This document shows positions 56,518 to 64,000 of a stretch of 64,000 nt of DNA, one piece after another. The DNA lies in the NCBI GenBank assembly GCA_016710335.1, contig JADJXQ010000002.1, positions 434,001-498,000 on the forward strand, written 5' to 3'. This stretch comes from Rhodospirillales bacterium. Lineage in GTDB: Bacteria; Pseudomonadota; Alphaproteobacteria; Rhodospirillales; Defluviicoccaceae. Under the pieces are notes generated by a model. That model saw nothing but the letters and a program-made list of their open reading frames with translations, made no database searches and had not been told where the DNA came from. A program made the translations under genes and the position numbers. Numbering within the stretch: the first letter of the stretch is position 1; the number at the start of each line of letters is the position of its first letter.

Positions 56518-57182
56518 ATGTGGTTCTCACTCAACAAGCAGATAGACATGCCGGACGCGTCCACTGCGCTCCCCGGTCGCCACACGCCGCTGCCCATCCC
56601 TGCCCGGCACCACGTTCTCGGCTCTCCGCTGACCCCGCCGTTTCCGGAGACGATGGAGCAGGCGGTGCTCGGCGCTGGGTGCTTTGGGGCGCGGAGAAGC
56701 TTTTCTGGCAGGCTCCCGGCGCCTACACGACAGCGGTCGGCTACGCTGGCGGGTTCACCCCGAACCCGACCTATGAGGAAGTGTGCTCCGGTCGCACCGG
56801 ACACGCAGAGGTGGTCCTGGTCGTTTTCGATCCGGCGGTGATGGGGTTCGAGACGCTTCTGAAGACGTTCTGGGAGATGCACGACCCGACCCAAGGCATG
56901 CGCCAGGGCAACGATATCGGATCCCAGTACCGATCCGTCATCCATGTGTTCTCCGAGCATCAGAGAAACGTGGCTGAAGCGTCGCGCGCCGCCTACCAGA
57001 ACCGACTGGCGGCCGCGGGATATGACGCGATCACCACTGAGATCTGCGACGCGCCCCCGTTCTACTACGCAGAAGCCCATCATCAGCAGTACCTGGCCAA
57101 GAACCCCCGCGGCTACTGCGGCCATGGCGGCACCGGCGTATCGTGTCCGCTGCCCGAGACGACGCCGGCTGAGGCTCACTAG
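56518..57182 (+). pseudogene. msrA: Peptide methionine sulfoxide reductase MsrA, frameshifted at the active site
   Basis: About 221 codons of MsrA, which reduces methionine-S-sulfoxide in oxidised proteins. The N-terminal part is in one frame: LPGRHTPLPIPARHHVLGSPLTPPFPETMEQAV then GAGCF. The rest is in another: WGAEKLFWQAPGAYTTAVGYAGG, YEEVCSGRTGHAEVV, QGNDIGSQYRSVI, and HHQQYLAKNPRGYCGHGGTG. One base is missing at ~56685, between the Cys-Phe and Trp of the catalytic GCFW motif. Without the shift the protein is truncated right after the catalytic cysteine. The stop lies inside a 13-bp direct repeat that borders a palindromic element. Confidence 0.85.
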
Positions 57183-57294
57183 TGCAGCGGTGCAGTCAAA
57201 GAATGCACCGTTGCTGCACGCGACTCTTGATTCTCGTGCACACTCAGACCCATTCGACTGAATCATCCGAATGGGTCCGTGCACTAGTGCAGCG
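57177..57294. mobile_element. 105-bp palindromic element flanked by 13-bp direct repeats at the msrA stop
   Basis: The sequence cactagtgcagcg occurs at 57177-57189 and 57282-57294, and the first copy supplies the msrA stop. Between them lie two hairpins: ggtgca/tgcacc with outer gcagc/gctgc, and a perfect 10-bp stem gacccattcg/cgaatgggtc (57247-57277). The layout resembles a small non-autonomous (MITE-like) insertion, or a tandem hairpin array. No second copy is in the window. Confidence 0.4.
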
Positions 57295-57469
57295 ATCCAT
57301 TCCGGTGCACCAGGCACGGACGGACTCTCGCCCTCCGATACGATCATAGACCCGGGATCGGTTTGATGCCGCCGTCGCGACCGTTTATTGTTCCGCGCGG
57401 GCCCGGCCGGGCGGCGAGACAGTAGTCGGCTTCGGCCGTTCCCACGTCCCGTAAGGCGGGAGGGAGCGG

Positions 57470-58711
57470 ATGGTTGCCCTGAGGGACGTTCACTACGGCT
57501 GGGTCGTGGTCGCAGCCGGCACCTTGGCCGTGTTCGCCTGCATCGGCATCGGCCGCTTCGCGCTCGGAATGTTGCTGCCGCCGATGGGCGCCGACCTCGG
57601 GCTCACCTATGCCGAGATGGGGTTCGTCAGTTCCGGCAACCTCGTCGGGTACACCATTGCGGTGATGGCCGCAGGGTGGCTGTCGCGCCGGTTCGGCTCG
57701 CGGCTTCTTATCGTCGTCGGCTTGGTGACGGTCGCGGCATCGATGATGGCGATCAGCCTGACGCATGGTTTTCAGGGGCTCCTGCCGCTGTACGTGATCA
57801 CCGGCCTCGGCAGCGGCGCCGCCAACGTGCCGGTGATGGCGCTGGTATCCTTCTGGTTCGCCCGTCGCCATCGCGGCAAGGCCGCCGGGCTGATCGTTTC
57901 GGGCAATGGTTTCGCGATCATCCTGTCGGGCGCTCTGGTGCCGGCGTTCGCTGCCGGCGGGGCGAGCGATGGCTGGCGCGGCGCCTGGCTGGCGCTCGGC
58001 GCCATCGTTCTTGCCGTCGCCGCGGTGTGCTGGCTTCTGGTGCGCCATCGGCCGGAAGAACATGACCTCGCGCCATTTGGCGGCGCTGACCGTGGCGCGC
58101 ACGCCGCTGGTGCGGGCGGCGACGCCGAAGCGGACCGGCGCGCCGGCGCGCTGCGGCGACGGACCCTCGCCCACCTCGGCGCCATCTATTTTCTGTTCGG
58201 GGCGTCATACGTTATATACGCGACGTTCATCGTCACCAGCCTGATCGATGACCACGGCTTTCCGGATGCGACGGCGGGAGCCTTCTGGTCCTGGCTCGGG
58301 ATCTTGAGCCTAGTGTCAGGCCCGGTGTTCGGGTCTTTGTCGGACATCATCGGGCGCCGCGCCGGGCTCATGGTGGTGTTCGCGTTGCACATGGCGGCCT
58401 ATGGGCTCGCCAGCGCGCCGCTGTCGGATGCGTTCCTGTTTCTGTCCATAGCCTTGTTCGGCATCGCCGCCTGGAGCATCCCGTCAATCATGGCGGCCGC
58501 GGTCGGCGACTACATGGGGGCGGATCACGCCGCCGCCGGCTTTGGCACGATAACGGTGGTATTCGGCATCGGACAGATCGTTGGCCCAGCCATTGCCGGA
58601 CTGGCGGCCGACGCCGCCGGCGGATTTGCCGTCAGCTTTGCTTTGGCGGCGGCACTGGCGGCCGTCGCCATCGTGCTCTCGGGCTTTCTCCACCAGCCGC
58701 CGCCGTCCTGA
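57470..58711 (+). CDS. MFS transporter, YbfB/YjiJ family
   Basis: 413 residues with about 12 transmembrane segments. Family features are VHYGWVVVAAGTLAVFACIGIGRFALGMLLPPM at the start (cited in part), the motif between helices 2 and 3 SRRFGSR, the helix-4/5 GLGSGAANVPVMALVSFWFARRHRG block, and a GAIYFLFGASYVIYATFI second half. The middle loop (about residues 195-225) is unusually polar. GGGAGG precedes the ATG. Substrate unknown. It stands between msrA and the Rap1a-like gene with no linked partner. Confidence 0.88.
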   Translation: MVALRDVHYGWVVVAAGTLAVFACIGIGRFALGMLLPPMGADLGLTYAEMGFVSSGNLVGYTIAVMAAGWLSRRFGSRLLIVVGLVTVAASMMAISLTHGFQGLLPLYVITGLGSGAANVPVMALVSFWFARRHRGKAAGLIVSGNGFAIILSGALVPAFAAGGASDGWRGAWLALGAIVLAVAAVCWLLVRHRPEEHDLAPFGGADRGAHAAGAGGDAEADRRAGALRRRTLAHLGAIYFLFGASYVIYATFIVTSLIDDHGFPDATAGAFWSWLGILSLVSGPVFGSLSDIIGRRAGLMVVFALHMAAYGLASAPLSDAFLFLSIALFGIAAWSIPSIMAAAVGDYMGADHAAAGFGTITVVFGIGQIVGPAIAGLAADAAGGFAVSFALAAALAAVAIVLSGFLHQPPPS

Positions 58712-58902
58712 CCGGATGCAGAAACCGGCCCGCGGCCGAAGGTTGCGCTTGCGTCGCACGCCGTCAGCGGCAAAGATCAACATGATGTACCCTGCTGCTT
58801 CCAACCATGTGATGGAAGAGGAGCGGGACACGGACGATGGTTGGCTTATAGGGGTCGGTGACGCACGAAAGCGCGGCACCATGGGTAATCAGGGAGAGAA
58901 TA

Positions 58903-59280
58903 ATGCGCTTGCTGCTTGCTGCTGCTCTCGGGATGATGTTGCTGACGCTCGACGCGGAGGCGGCCTCGCCCGAAAACTTCACGGTCGACACGGCCGAGGA
59001 TCTGGTCGCGCTGTGCAGCGCGGATCCGTCCAACCCCAACTACGTGGCGGCGATCCACTTTTGTCACGGCTTCGGCTCCGGCGGTTATCACTACTATAAA
59101 ATAGAAGCCCTGGCCAATCCCGAGCGCGAATTCGTGTGCTTCAAGGAGCCGTTCCCGACGCGGACGGCCGTCATCGAAAACTTTGTCAAGTGGGCGAAGA
59201 AGCATCCCCAGTACATGGAGAACGAAGCGATGGATGTTCTCTTCCGTTATCTGGCGGAGACTTATCCTTGCGCGAAATGA
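58903..59280 (+). CDS. Rap1a/Tai-like immunity-domain protein, secreted
   Basis: 125 residues with a signal peptide (MRLLLAAALGMMLLTLDAEA). The mature part shows the Rap1a/Tai pattern: the first cysteine in LVALCSADPSN, the second in AAIHFCHGFGSGGYHYY, then EFVCFKEPFPTRTAV, FVKWAKKHPQYMENEAMDVLFRYLAETYPC. Four cysteines suggest two disulfides. Relatives neutralise T6SS peptidoglycan hydrolases, but no T6SS effector is nearby, and many orphan members have no known partner. GGGAGAG precedes the ATG. Its last 17 bp are repeated just before the next gene. Confidence 0.8.
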   Translation: MRLLLAAALGMMLLTLDAEAASPENFTVDTAEDLVALCSADPSNPNYVAAIHFCHGFGSGGYHYYKIEALANPEREFVCFKEPFPTRTAVIENFVKWAKKHPQYMENEAMDVLFRYLAETYPCAK

Positions 59281-59303
59281 CTTTTAATCCTTGCGCGAAA
59301 TGA
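59264..59303 (+). repeat. 17-bp direct repeat between the Rap1a-like and lipoprotein genes
   Basis: Identical copies of atccttgcgcgaaatga at 59264-59280, covering the stop of the Rap1a-like gene, and at 59287-59303, six bases apart. Confidence 0.88.
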
Positions 59304-59323
59304 ATAAGGTCAGGGCAGAAACG

Positions 59324-59602
59324 ATGAACATCAGATTGCGGCTTGGCGCCGCTGTGGTCGCACTCCCGCTTCTCGCGGGATGCGCAGACATGACCGATAC
59401 CCAGCAGCGGACGCTGACGGGTGGGGCCGGTGGGGCGGCCGGCGGAGCCGTCATCGGCGCTTTGGCCGGCAACGCGGCGATGGGCGCAGCGATCGGCGGC
59501 GCGGCTGGGCTGGCCGGCGGCTTTTTGTGGGACCAGCACAAGCAGACGGAAGAAAGAGCCTTTCGCCAAGGCTATGAGACCGGCAGGAAACAGGGCGGAT
59601 GA
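59324..59602 (+). CDS. Glycine-zipper outer-membrane lipoprotein
   Basis: 92 residues. Signal peptide with lipobox LLAGC (the Cys becomes the lipidated N-terminus). Residues ~35-75 form a glycine-zipper segment (GGAGGAAGGAVIGALAGNAAMGAAIGGAAGLAGG, cited in parts), as in SlyB/OsmB-type lipoproteins. The C-terminus is polar (YETGRKQGG). The ATG for MNIRLRL is favoured over an upstream alternative in the repeat. It probably has a structural role in the outer membrane. Confidence 0.85.
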   Translation: MNIRLRLGAAVVALPLLAGCADMTDTQQRTLTGGAGGAAGGAVIGALAGNAAMGAAIGGAAGLAGGFLWDQHKQTEERAFRQGYETGRKQGG

Positions 59603-59661
59603 GCTTCTGGCGTTTTCTTGCGCCGGTTGACCTCACCCGCTGCGAGCGAGGGTGAATTCCT

Positions 59662-60552
59662 CTACGACGCGTCCGTGGAGTTAAAGCGCCGGACGGTGTG
59701 GGCGTGGTTCAGGGGGCCATGCCCGCGACCGTAGTTCGGGGCCGTCCGGATCGCCTCCCAAACGTAGGCGCGCGCTCGCTGCACCGAGTCCCGCAAGCTC
59801 AGGTTCTGCGCGAGGCCTGCGGCGATGGCCGAAGCGAGGGTGCAGCCGGTGCCGTGGGTGTTGCGGGTATCGTGCCTGCGGCTGCGAAACGTCTCCCGTA
59901 CGCCCTTGCGGTCCATCAGCACGTCGACGACCTCGTCGCCCTCCGCGTGGCCGCCCTTGACCAGAACCGCTTCCGCGCCGAGCGCCAGCACCGCTCCGGC
60001 GAGACGCCAAGGATCGAGCTGCAGGTCCTCATTGGCGCTCGGTGCACAAGCATTCGCCAGCACCACGGCCTCGGGAAGATTGGGGGTCACGATGCGCGCC
60101 ATGGGGATGAGGCGGGACTTGAGCACCGAAACAGCATCCTCGGCCAGAAGCTTGTGCCCACCCTTGGCAACCATCACAGGATCGACCACCACCGGCACCG
60201 ATGGTGCTTCGGCTTCCAATACCGCGCACACGGTCTCGATGATCTCCGGCCGGTGCAACATGCCGATCTTGACGCAGTCGGCGCCTATGTCTCGCAGCAC
60301 CACGCCCATTTGCTCGGCCACGAACTCGGCCGGCACGTCATGGATGCCGAACACGCCCTCGGTGTTCTGGGCGGTCAGCGCCGTCACCGCCGACATGCCG
60401 AACGCACCGAGCGCCGTGACCGTCTTCAGATCCGCCTGAATGCCGGCGCCGCCTCCTGAATCCGATCCGGCGACGATGAGGACTCTGCCGTCCAACGCGC
60501 TGCTCCCGCGCCTTCGCGACGTCAATGAGCCGCTTGTTGGATCTCCGTGCAA
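59662..60552 (-). CDS. thiD: Hydroxymethylpyrimidine/phosphomethylpyrimidine kinase
   Basis: ThiD phosphorylates HMP and then HMP-P in thiamine synthesis. Up to 296 residues: VLIVAGSDSGGGAGIQADLKT, GMSAVTALTAQNTEGV, VCKIGML-like GADCVKIGML, VVDPVMVAKGG, and the C-terminal NTHGTGCTLASAIAAGLAQ anion-hole segment. The frame opens at ATG 60552, overlapping glmM by 31 bp. A TTG at 60525, overlapping the glmM stop, is an alternative start. Last gene of the ftsH-folP-glmM-thiD series. Confidence 0.93.
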   Translation of the reverse strand: MHGDPTSGSLTSRRRGSSALDGRVLIVAGSDSGGGAGIQADLKTVTALGAFGMSAVTALTAQNTEGVFGIHDVPAEFVAEQMGVVLRDIGADCVKIGMLHRPEIIETVCAVLEAEAPSVPVVVDPVMVAKGGHKLLAEDAVSVLKSRLIPMARIVTPNLPEAVVLANACAPSANEDLQLDPWRLAGAVLALGAEAVLVKGGHAEGDEVVDVLMDRKGVRETFRSRRHDTRNTHGTGCTLASAIAAGLAQNLSLRDSVQRARAYVWEAIRTAPNYGRGHGPLNHAHTVRRFNSTDAS

Positions 60553-61868
60553 ATGTCGTCGATGATCCTCGCGAGCACGACGCTGTCCTCGCCCTCGGCC
60601 ATGACGCGGATAACCGGTTCGGTTCCGGATTTGCGGATCAACAGCCGTCCGCCGGTGCCGAGCGTCTTCTCGCCCATGGCGATGGCTTTCTTGACCTTGT
60701 CGCCGTCGAGGGGCTGGCCGCCGTTGTAGCGCACGTTACGGAGCTGTTGCGGCAGCGGCTCGAAGACCCGGCATACTTCGCTCGCCCGGCGTTGCGCTCG
60801 AGTGACGGCCGCGAGAACCTGCAAGGCGGCGATCAGGCCATCGCCCGTCGTGGTGTAGTCGCTGAAAATGATGTGCCCGGACTGCTCGCCGCCAATGTTG
60901 AAGCCGTGTTTGCGCATGTGTTCGACCACGTAGCGGTCGCCGACCTGGGTGCGCTGGAGCTTCAGCCCCCGTGCTTGCAGGAAGCGCTCGAGGCCGAGAT
61001 TGGACATCACCGTTGCGACGACGCCGTTTCCTTTCAGGCGGCCGCTCGAATTCCAGGTGTCGGCGATCATCGCCATGACCTGGTCGCCGTCGATGAGGTT
61101 GCCGTGCTCGTCGGTCATCACCGCCCGGTCGCCGTCGCCATCCAGGGCAATGCCGAAGTCGGCGCGATATTCAATGACCTTCTGGCGCATTTCCTCAGGC
61201 GCCGTCGATCCGCAATCCTGATTGATGTTGCAGCCGTCCGGCGTCACCCCGATCGGAATGATCTCGGCGCCCAGTTCCCACAGCACTTCCGGCGCGACCC
61301 GGTAACCGGCCCCGTTGGCGCAGTCAAGAACGATGCGAAGCCCGGACAACGTGAGCCCCTTCGGGAAGGTCTGCTTGGCGAACTCCACATAACGGCCCTT
61401 GACGTCCTCCAGGCGGCGGGCCCGGCCGAGGCGACCGGGTGCGGCCAGCTGCTCGTCCATGCCATTGGCGATGTGCGCCTCGATCGCACTCTCGACCTCA
61501 TCCGAGAGCTTGTGTCCATCCGGGCCGAACAGCTTGATGCCGTTGTCCTCGTAGGGGTTGTGCGAGGCAGACAGCATCAAGCCGAGATCGCAGCGCATTG
61601 AGCGCGTCAACAGCGCCACCGCCGGCGTCGGCAGCGGCCCCACAAGGATCACGTCCATGCCCATGGAGATAAGGCCGGCGGTCAACGCAGGCTCCAGCAT
61701 GTAGCCGGACAACCGCGTGTCCTTGCCGATCAAGGCGCGGTGCTGGTGTGCGCCGCGGCGGAAATGAAGCCCCGCCGCCATGCCGACGCGGAGCGCAGTG
61801 CTCGCCGTCATCGGCTCGCAGTTGGCCGTCCCGCGGATTCCGTCCGTTCCGAATAACCGCCGTTTCAT
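60522..61868 (-). CDS. glmM: Phosphoglucosamine mutase
   Basis: Converts glucosamine-6-P to glucosamine-1-P for peptidoglycan and LPS synthesis. 448 residues with LFGTDGIRG, the phosphoserine loop MLSASHNPYEDNGIKLFG, the metal-binding LDGDGDRAVM, the sugar-specificity GGEQSGHIIF, and the phosphate-binding RKSGTEPVIRVM. All four domains are complete. It lies 75 bp after folP and overlaps thiD, in the conserved alphaproteobacterial order. Confidence 0.97.
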   Translation of the reverse strand: MKRRLFGTDGIRGTANCEPMTASTALRVGMAAGLHFRRGAHQHRALIGKDTRLSGYMLEPALTAGLISMGMDVILVGPLPTPAVALLTRSMRCDLGLMLSASHNPYEDNGIKLFGPDGHKLSDEVESAIEAHIANGMDEQLAAPGRLGRARRLEDVKGRYVEFAKQTFPKGLTLSGLRIVLDCANGAGYRVAPEVLWELGAEIIPIGVTPDGCNINQDCGSTAPEEMRQKVIEYRADFGIALDGDGDRAVMTDEHGNLIDGDQVMAMIADTWNSSGRLKGNGVVATVMSNLGLERFLQARGLKLQRTQVGDRYVVEHMRKHGFNIGGEQSGHIIFSDYTTTGDGLIAALQVLAAVTRAQRRASEVCRVFEPLPQQLRNVRYNGGQPLDGDKVKKAIAMGEKTLGTGGRLLIRKSGTEPVIRVMAEGEDSVVLARIIDDICTEIQQAAH

Positions 61869-61943
61869 GGTTTGATGACCCGCCCCTGTGTGCAGAGTAG
61901 CTCCAACGCAATATACGCACTTTTTAGTTGTGACACAACCCGG

Positions 61944-62840
61944 CTATGGATGAACCGCGTGATCCCGAGTCCCGGTATCGACACCGGCCACATCCGCCAG
62001 AGCCTGCCACACAGACAGCGCCTGCCGCATTTCGAAAACGTCATGGACCCTCAAGAAATGAGCGCCTTGGGCCGCCGCCCAAAGGCCTGCCGCCACCGAG
62101 CCGGCGACCCGCTGCCTCGGTGGTTCGCCGCGGCTCAAGCGTCCGATAAAACCTTTGCGAGAGACACCCAGGACAACCACGCAGCCGAGTTCGCGGTAGG
62201 CACCCAGCCCCGTCAGAATAGCCAGATTGTGCTCGGTTGTCTTCCCAAACCCGATGCCGGGATCGACCGCCACGCGCGCGCGCGGAATGCCCGCCGCCTC
62301 GCATGCCGCCACTCGCGCCGCCAGCCAAGCGTGAACTTCACCCGTCACGTCTTCATAGAACGGCGCCATCTGCATTGTTTGCGGATCGCCCTGCATGTGC
62401 ATAAGGATGACGTGGGCGCCCCGGTCGGCGACAACGCCCATGGCGGCGGCATCGCCAGAAAGCCCGCTTACGTCATTGACGATCGACGCACCGGCATCGA
62501 GACAGGCAGCCATGGTCGACGCGTGCCGCGAATCGATGGAGACCGTGATCCCGGCCGACGCCAGTTCGCGCACCACCGGAAGGACGCGGCGCAATTCTGC
62601 TTCAGGGGTTACTGGTGTAGCGCCGGGCCGCGTCGACTCGCCGCCCACATCGATCACATCCGCTCCGTCGGCGACCAGCGCGTGGCCGCGGCCAACCGCG
62701 GCAACCACGTCGCACGTCTCGCCGCCATCCGAAAAGCTGTCGGGGGTGACGTTGACGATCCCCATCAGCCGTGGCCGGTCAAGGGCGACGCCGGCAAAAG
62801 CCGCTGGCGCCCCGCCGCGCCGGTCCCCCGTTTCAGGCAT
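61944..62840 (-). CDS. folP: Dihydropteroate synthase
   Basis: Condenses 4-aminobenzoate with dihydropterin-PP in folate synthesis, the target of sulfonamides. 298 residues, TIM barrel: MGIVNVTPDSFSDGG, the VIDVGGESTRPGA loop, ITVSIDSRH, ASIVNDVSG, ILMHMQGDPQTMQ, VDPGIGFGKTTEHNLA, GVSRKGFIG and the RVHDVFEMRQAL end. The N-terminal ~20 residues (ETGDRRGGAPAAF) are not conserved. It lies between ftsH and glmM. Confidence 0.96.
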   Translation of the reverse strand: MPETGDRRGGAPAAFAGVALDRPRLMGIVNVTPDSFSDGGETCDVVAAVGRGHALVADGADVIDVGGESTRPGATPVTPEAELRRVLPVVRELASAGITVSIDSRHASTMAACLDAGASIVNDVSGLSGDAAAMGVVADRGAHVILMHMQGDPQTMQMAPFYEDVTGEVHAWLAARVAACEAAGIPRARVAVDPGIGFGKTTEHNLAILTGLGAYRELGCVVVLGVSRKGFIGRLSRGEPPRQRVAGSVAAGLWAAAQGAHFLRVHDVFEMRQALSVWQALADVAGVDTGTRDHAVHP

Positions 62841-62881
62841 GGCTACCGCAGGCGCCGCATAGCCTCCGAGGACAGGGGCGG

Positions 62882-64000
62882 TTATTGACCCGGCTGGGGT
62901 TCGGCTTCAAGACCGCCGGCCGGTCGTGCCTTGCCCTTGACCGACCCGCTCGACGGAACCGAGCTGCGGCGACCGCTGTCCTTCCGAGGCGGTTCATCGA
63001 CGTGCGCAGGCCGGAAGATCGGCTCGCCGCGCAACAAGGCTCGCACGTCCTCGCCACTGAGCGTTTCGTATTCGAGCAGCGCCTCGGCCACCTTGTCCAG
63101 GTCCTCGCGATGGGAGTTCAGGATATCGTGCGCAGTGCCCTCGGCCGTGTCGATCAGGCGCCGCACCTCTTCGTCGATCAGACGCGCGGTCGCGTCCGAT
63201 ACCAGCTTTTGCTGCGTCACCGAATGACCGAGAAACACCTCTTCCTGGTTGTCTGTATAGCGCAACGGACCCAGCTTTTCCGAGAATCCGAACTCGGTTA
63301 CCATGCGCCTCGCCATGTCGGTCGCCTGCTTGATGTCGTTGCCGGCCCCGGTGGTCACGTTGTCTGCGCCGAAAACGATCTCCTCGGCGGCGCGTCCGCC
63401 AAACATGACCGCCAGCCGGCTCTCCAGCTCCACCTTGGAATGGCTGTAGCGGTCTCGCTCCGGTAGGGACATGGTCACGCCAAGGGCGCGACCGCGCGGT
63501 ATGATGGTGACCTTGTGCAGCGGGTCGTGCTTCGGCACATGGAGCCCAACCAGCGCGTGACCGGCTTCGTGGTAGGCGGTGAGGCGCTTTTCCTCGTCGG
63601 TCATCACCATGGAGCGGCGTTCGGCACCCATCAGCACCTTGTCCTTGGCAGCCTCGAAGTCCGCCATGGTGACAACCCGCCGGCCGACCCGCGCTGCCTG
63701 CAGCGCCGCCTCGTTGACCAGATTGGCGAGGTCCGCACCGGAGAACCCAGGCGTGCCGCGGGCGATGACGCGGGCGTCGACGTCCGGCGCCAGCGGCACC
63801 TTCCGCATGTGCACCTTCAGGATCTGCTCGCGGCCCAAAATGTCCGGATTAGGCACCACAACCTGGCGGTCGAAACGGCCCGGCCGCAACAACGCGGGAT
63901 CGAGCACGTCCGGACGGTTCGTGGCGGCGATCAGAATCACCCCTTCGTTGGATTCGAAGCCGTCCATCTCGACCAACAATTGGTTGAGGGTCTGCTCCCG
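62882..64000 (-). CDS. ftsH: ATP-dependent zinc metalloprotease FtsH (5' end beyond the window)
   Basis: Membrane-anchored AAA+ protease that degrades misfolded membrane proteins and regulators. The window holds the C-terminal ~372 residues, beginning with REQTLNQLLVEMDGF. Visible are the AAA+ SRH (AATNRPDVLDPALLRPGRFDR), the zinc site HEAGHAL, and the helical end with ERDRYSHSKVELESRLAVMFGGRAAEE. Its extreme C-terminus is Pro/Lys/Gly-rich. It opens the ftsH-folP-glmM-thiD order. Confidence 0.96.
   Translation of the reverse strand, partial: REQTLNQLLVEMDGFESNEGVILIAATNRPDVLDPALLRPGRFDRQVVVPNPDILGREQILKVHMRKVPLAPDVDARVIARGTPGFSGADLANLVNEAALQAARVGRRVVTMADFEAAKDKVLMGAERRSMVMTDEEKRLTAYHEAGHALVGLHVPKHDPLHKVTIIPRGRALGVTMSLPERDRYSHSKVELESRLAVMFGGRAAEEIVFGADNVTTGAGNDIKQATDMARRMVTEFGFSEKLGPLRYTDNQEEVFLGHSVTQQKLVSDATARLIDEEVRRLIDTAEGTAHDILNSHREDLDKVAEALLEYETLSGEDVRALLRGEPIFRPAHVDEPPRKDSGRRSSVPSSGSVKGKARPAGGLEAEPQPGQ

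Overview
The window is high-GC and densely coded, and it looks like a chromosome segment of an alphaproteobacterium, most likely Rhodospirillales. The evidence is the gene orders DUF4164-zapA-6S RNA-5-FTHF cyclo-ligase-ymdB and ftsH-folP-glmM-thiD, the DUF3305/DUF3306/Fe-S module, and a nifJ-type pyruvate:ferredoxin oxidoreductase beside a dihydroorotate-dehydrogenase-like gene. I cannot name the species from sequence alone.

Layout, 0-13.7 kb: a liv-type ABC importer operon (binding protein cut by the window edge, livH, livM, livG, livF) runs into an M20 deacylase. An MNT nucleotidyltransferase gene follows, with a HEPN partner that is broken off before its catalytic motif. Then come an SDR dehydrogenase, a PEP-synthase/PPDK regulatory kinase-phosphorylase, gap on the opposite strand, and the zapA/6S RNA/ymdB block. 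A degenerate interval of about 0.9 kb carries a palindromic repeat, and parDE is followed by a 41-codon resolvase stub.

13.7-30.1 kb: a very large HExxH metalloprotease (one frameshift) and a LuxR-type response regulator. A leftward operon encodes an NAD(P)/Fe-S oxidoreductase, NifJ, a DHODH-like protein, an SRPBCC protein and a VOC protein; its first two genes are frameshifted. NnrU, a class III nucleotide cyclase, a DUF533/TerB-like protein and a FitA/VapC toxin-antitoxin pair follow.

30.1-47.8 kb: secA and prfB (with the programmed frameshift); a divergent module DUF3305-DUF3306 / polyferredoxin-DUF6352-DUF6494; a five-gene leftward operon (acyl-CoA ligase, SDR, acyl-CoA dehydrogenase, APH-type kinase, DUF6285) that matches the component set of the levulinate/4-hydroxyacid (Lva) pathway; a two-TM channel with tandem TrkA-N domains and its DUF6394 neighbour; and an Hsp20 chaperone.

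47.9-64 kb: tamA-tamB for outer-membrane assembly (tamB has an in-frame amber codon), a polar amino-acid-type binding protein, an AT-rich intergenic region, msrA frameshifted at its active-site motif, an MFS transporter, a Rap1a/Tai-like secreted protein, a glycine-zipper lipoprotein, and thiD, glmM, folP and the 3' part of ftsH.

Two patterns cut across the window. (1) At least seven single-base indels and one nonsense codon disrupt otherwise well-conserved genes, which means either sequencing/assembly error or ongoing decay. (2) Short direct or tandem duplications (10-30 bp) occur repeatedly, several at gene ends, start codons, a promoter or toxin tails.
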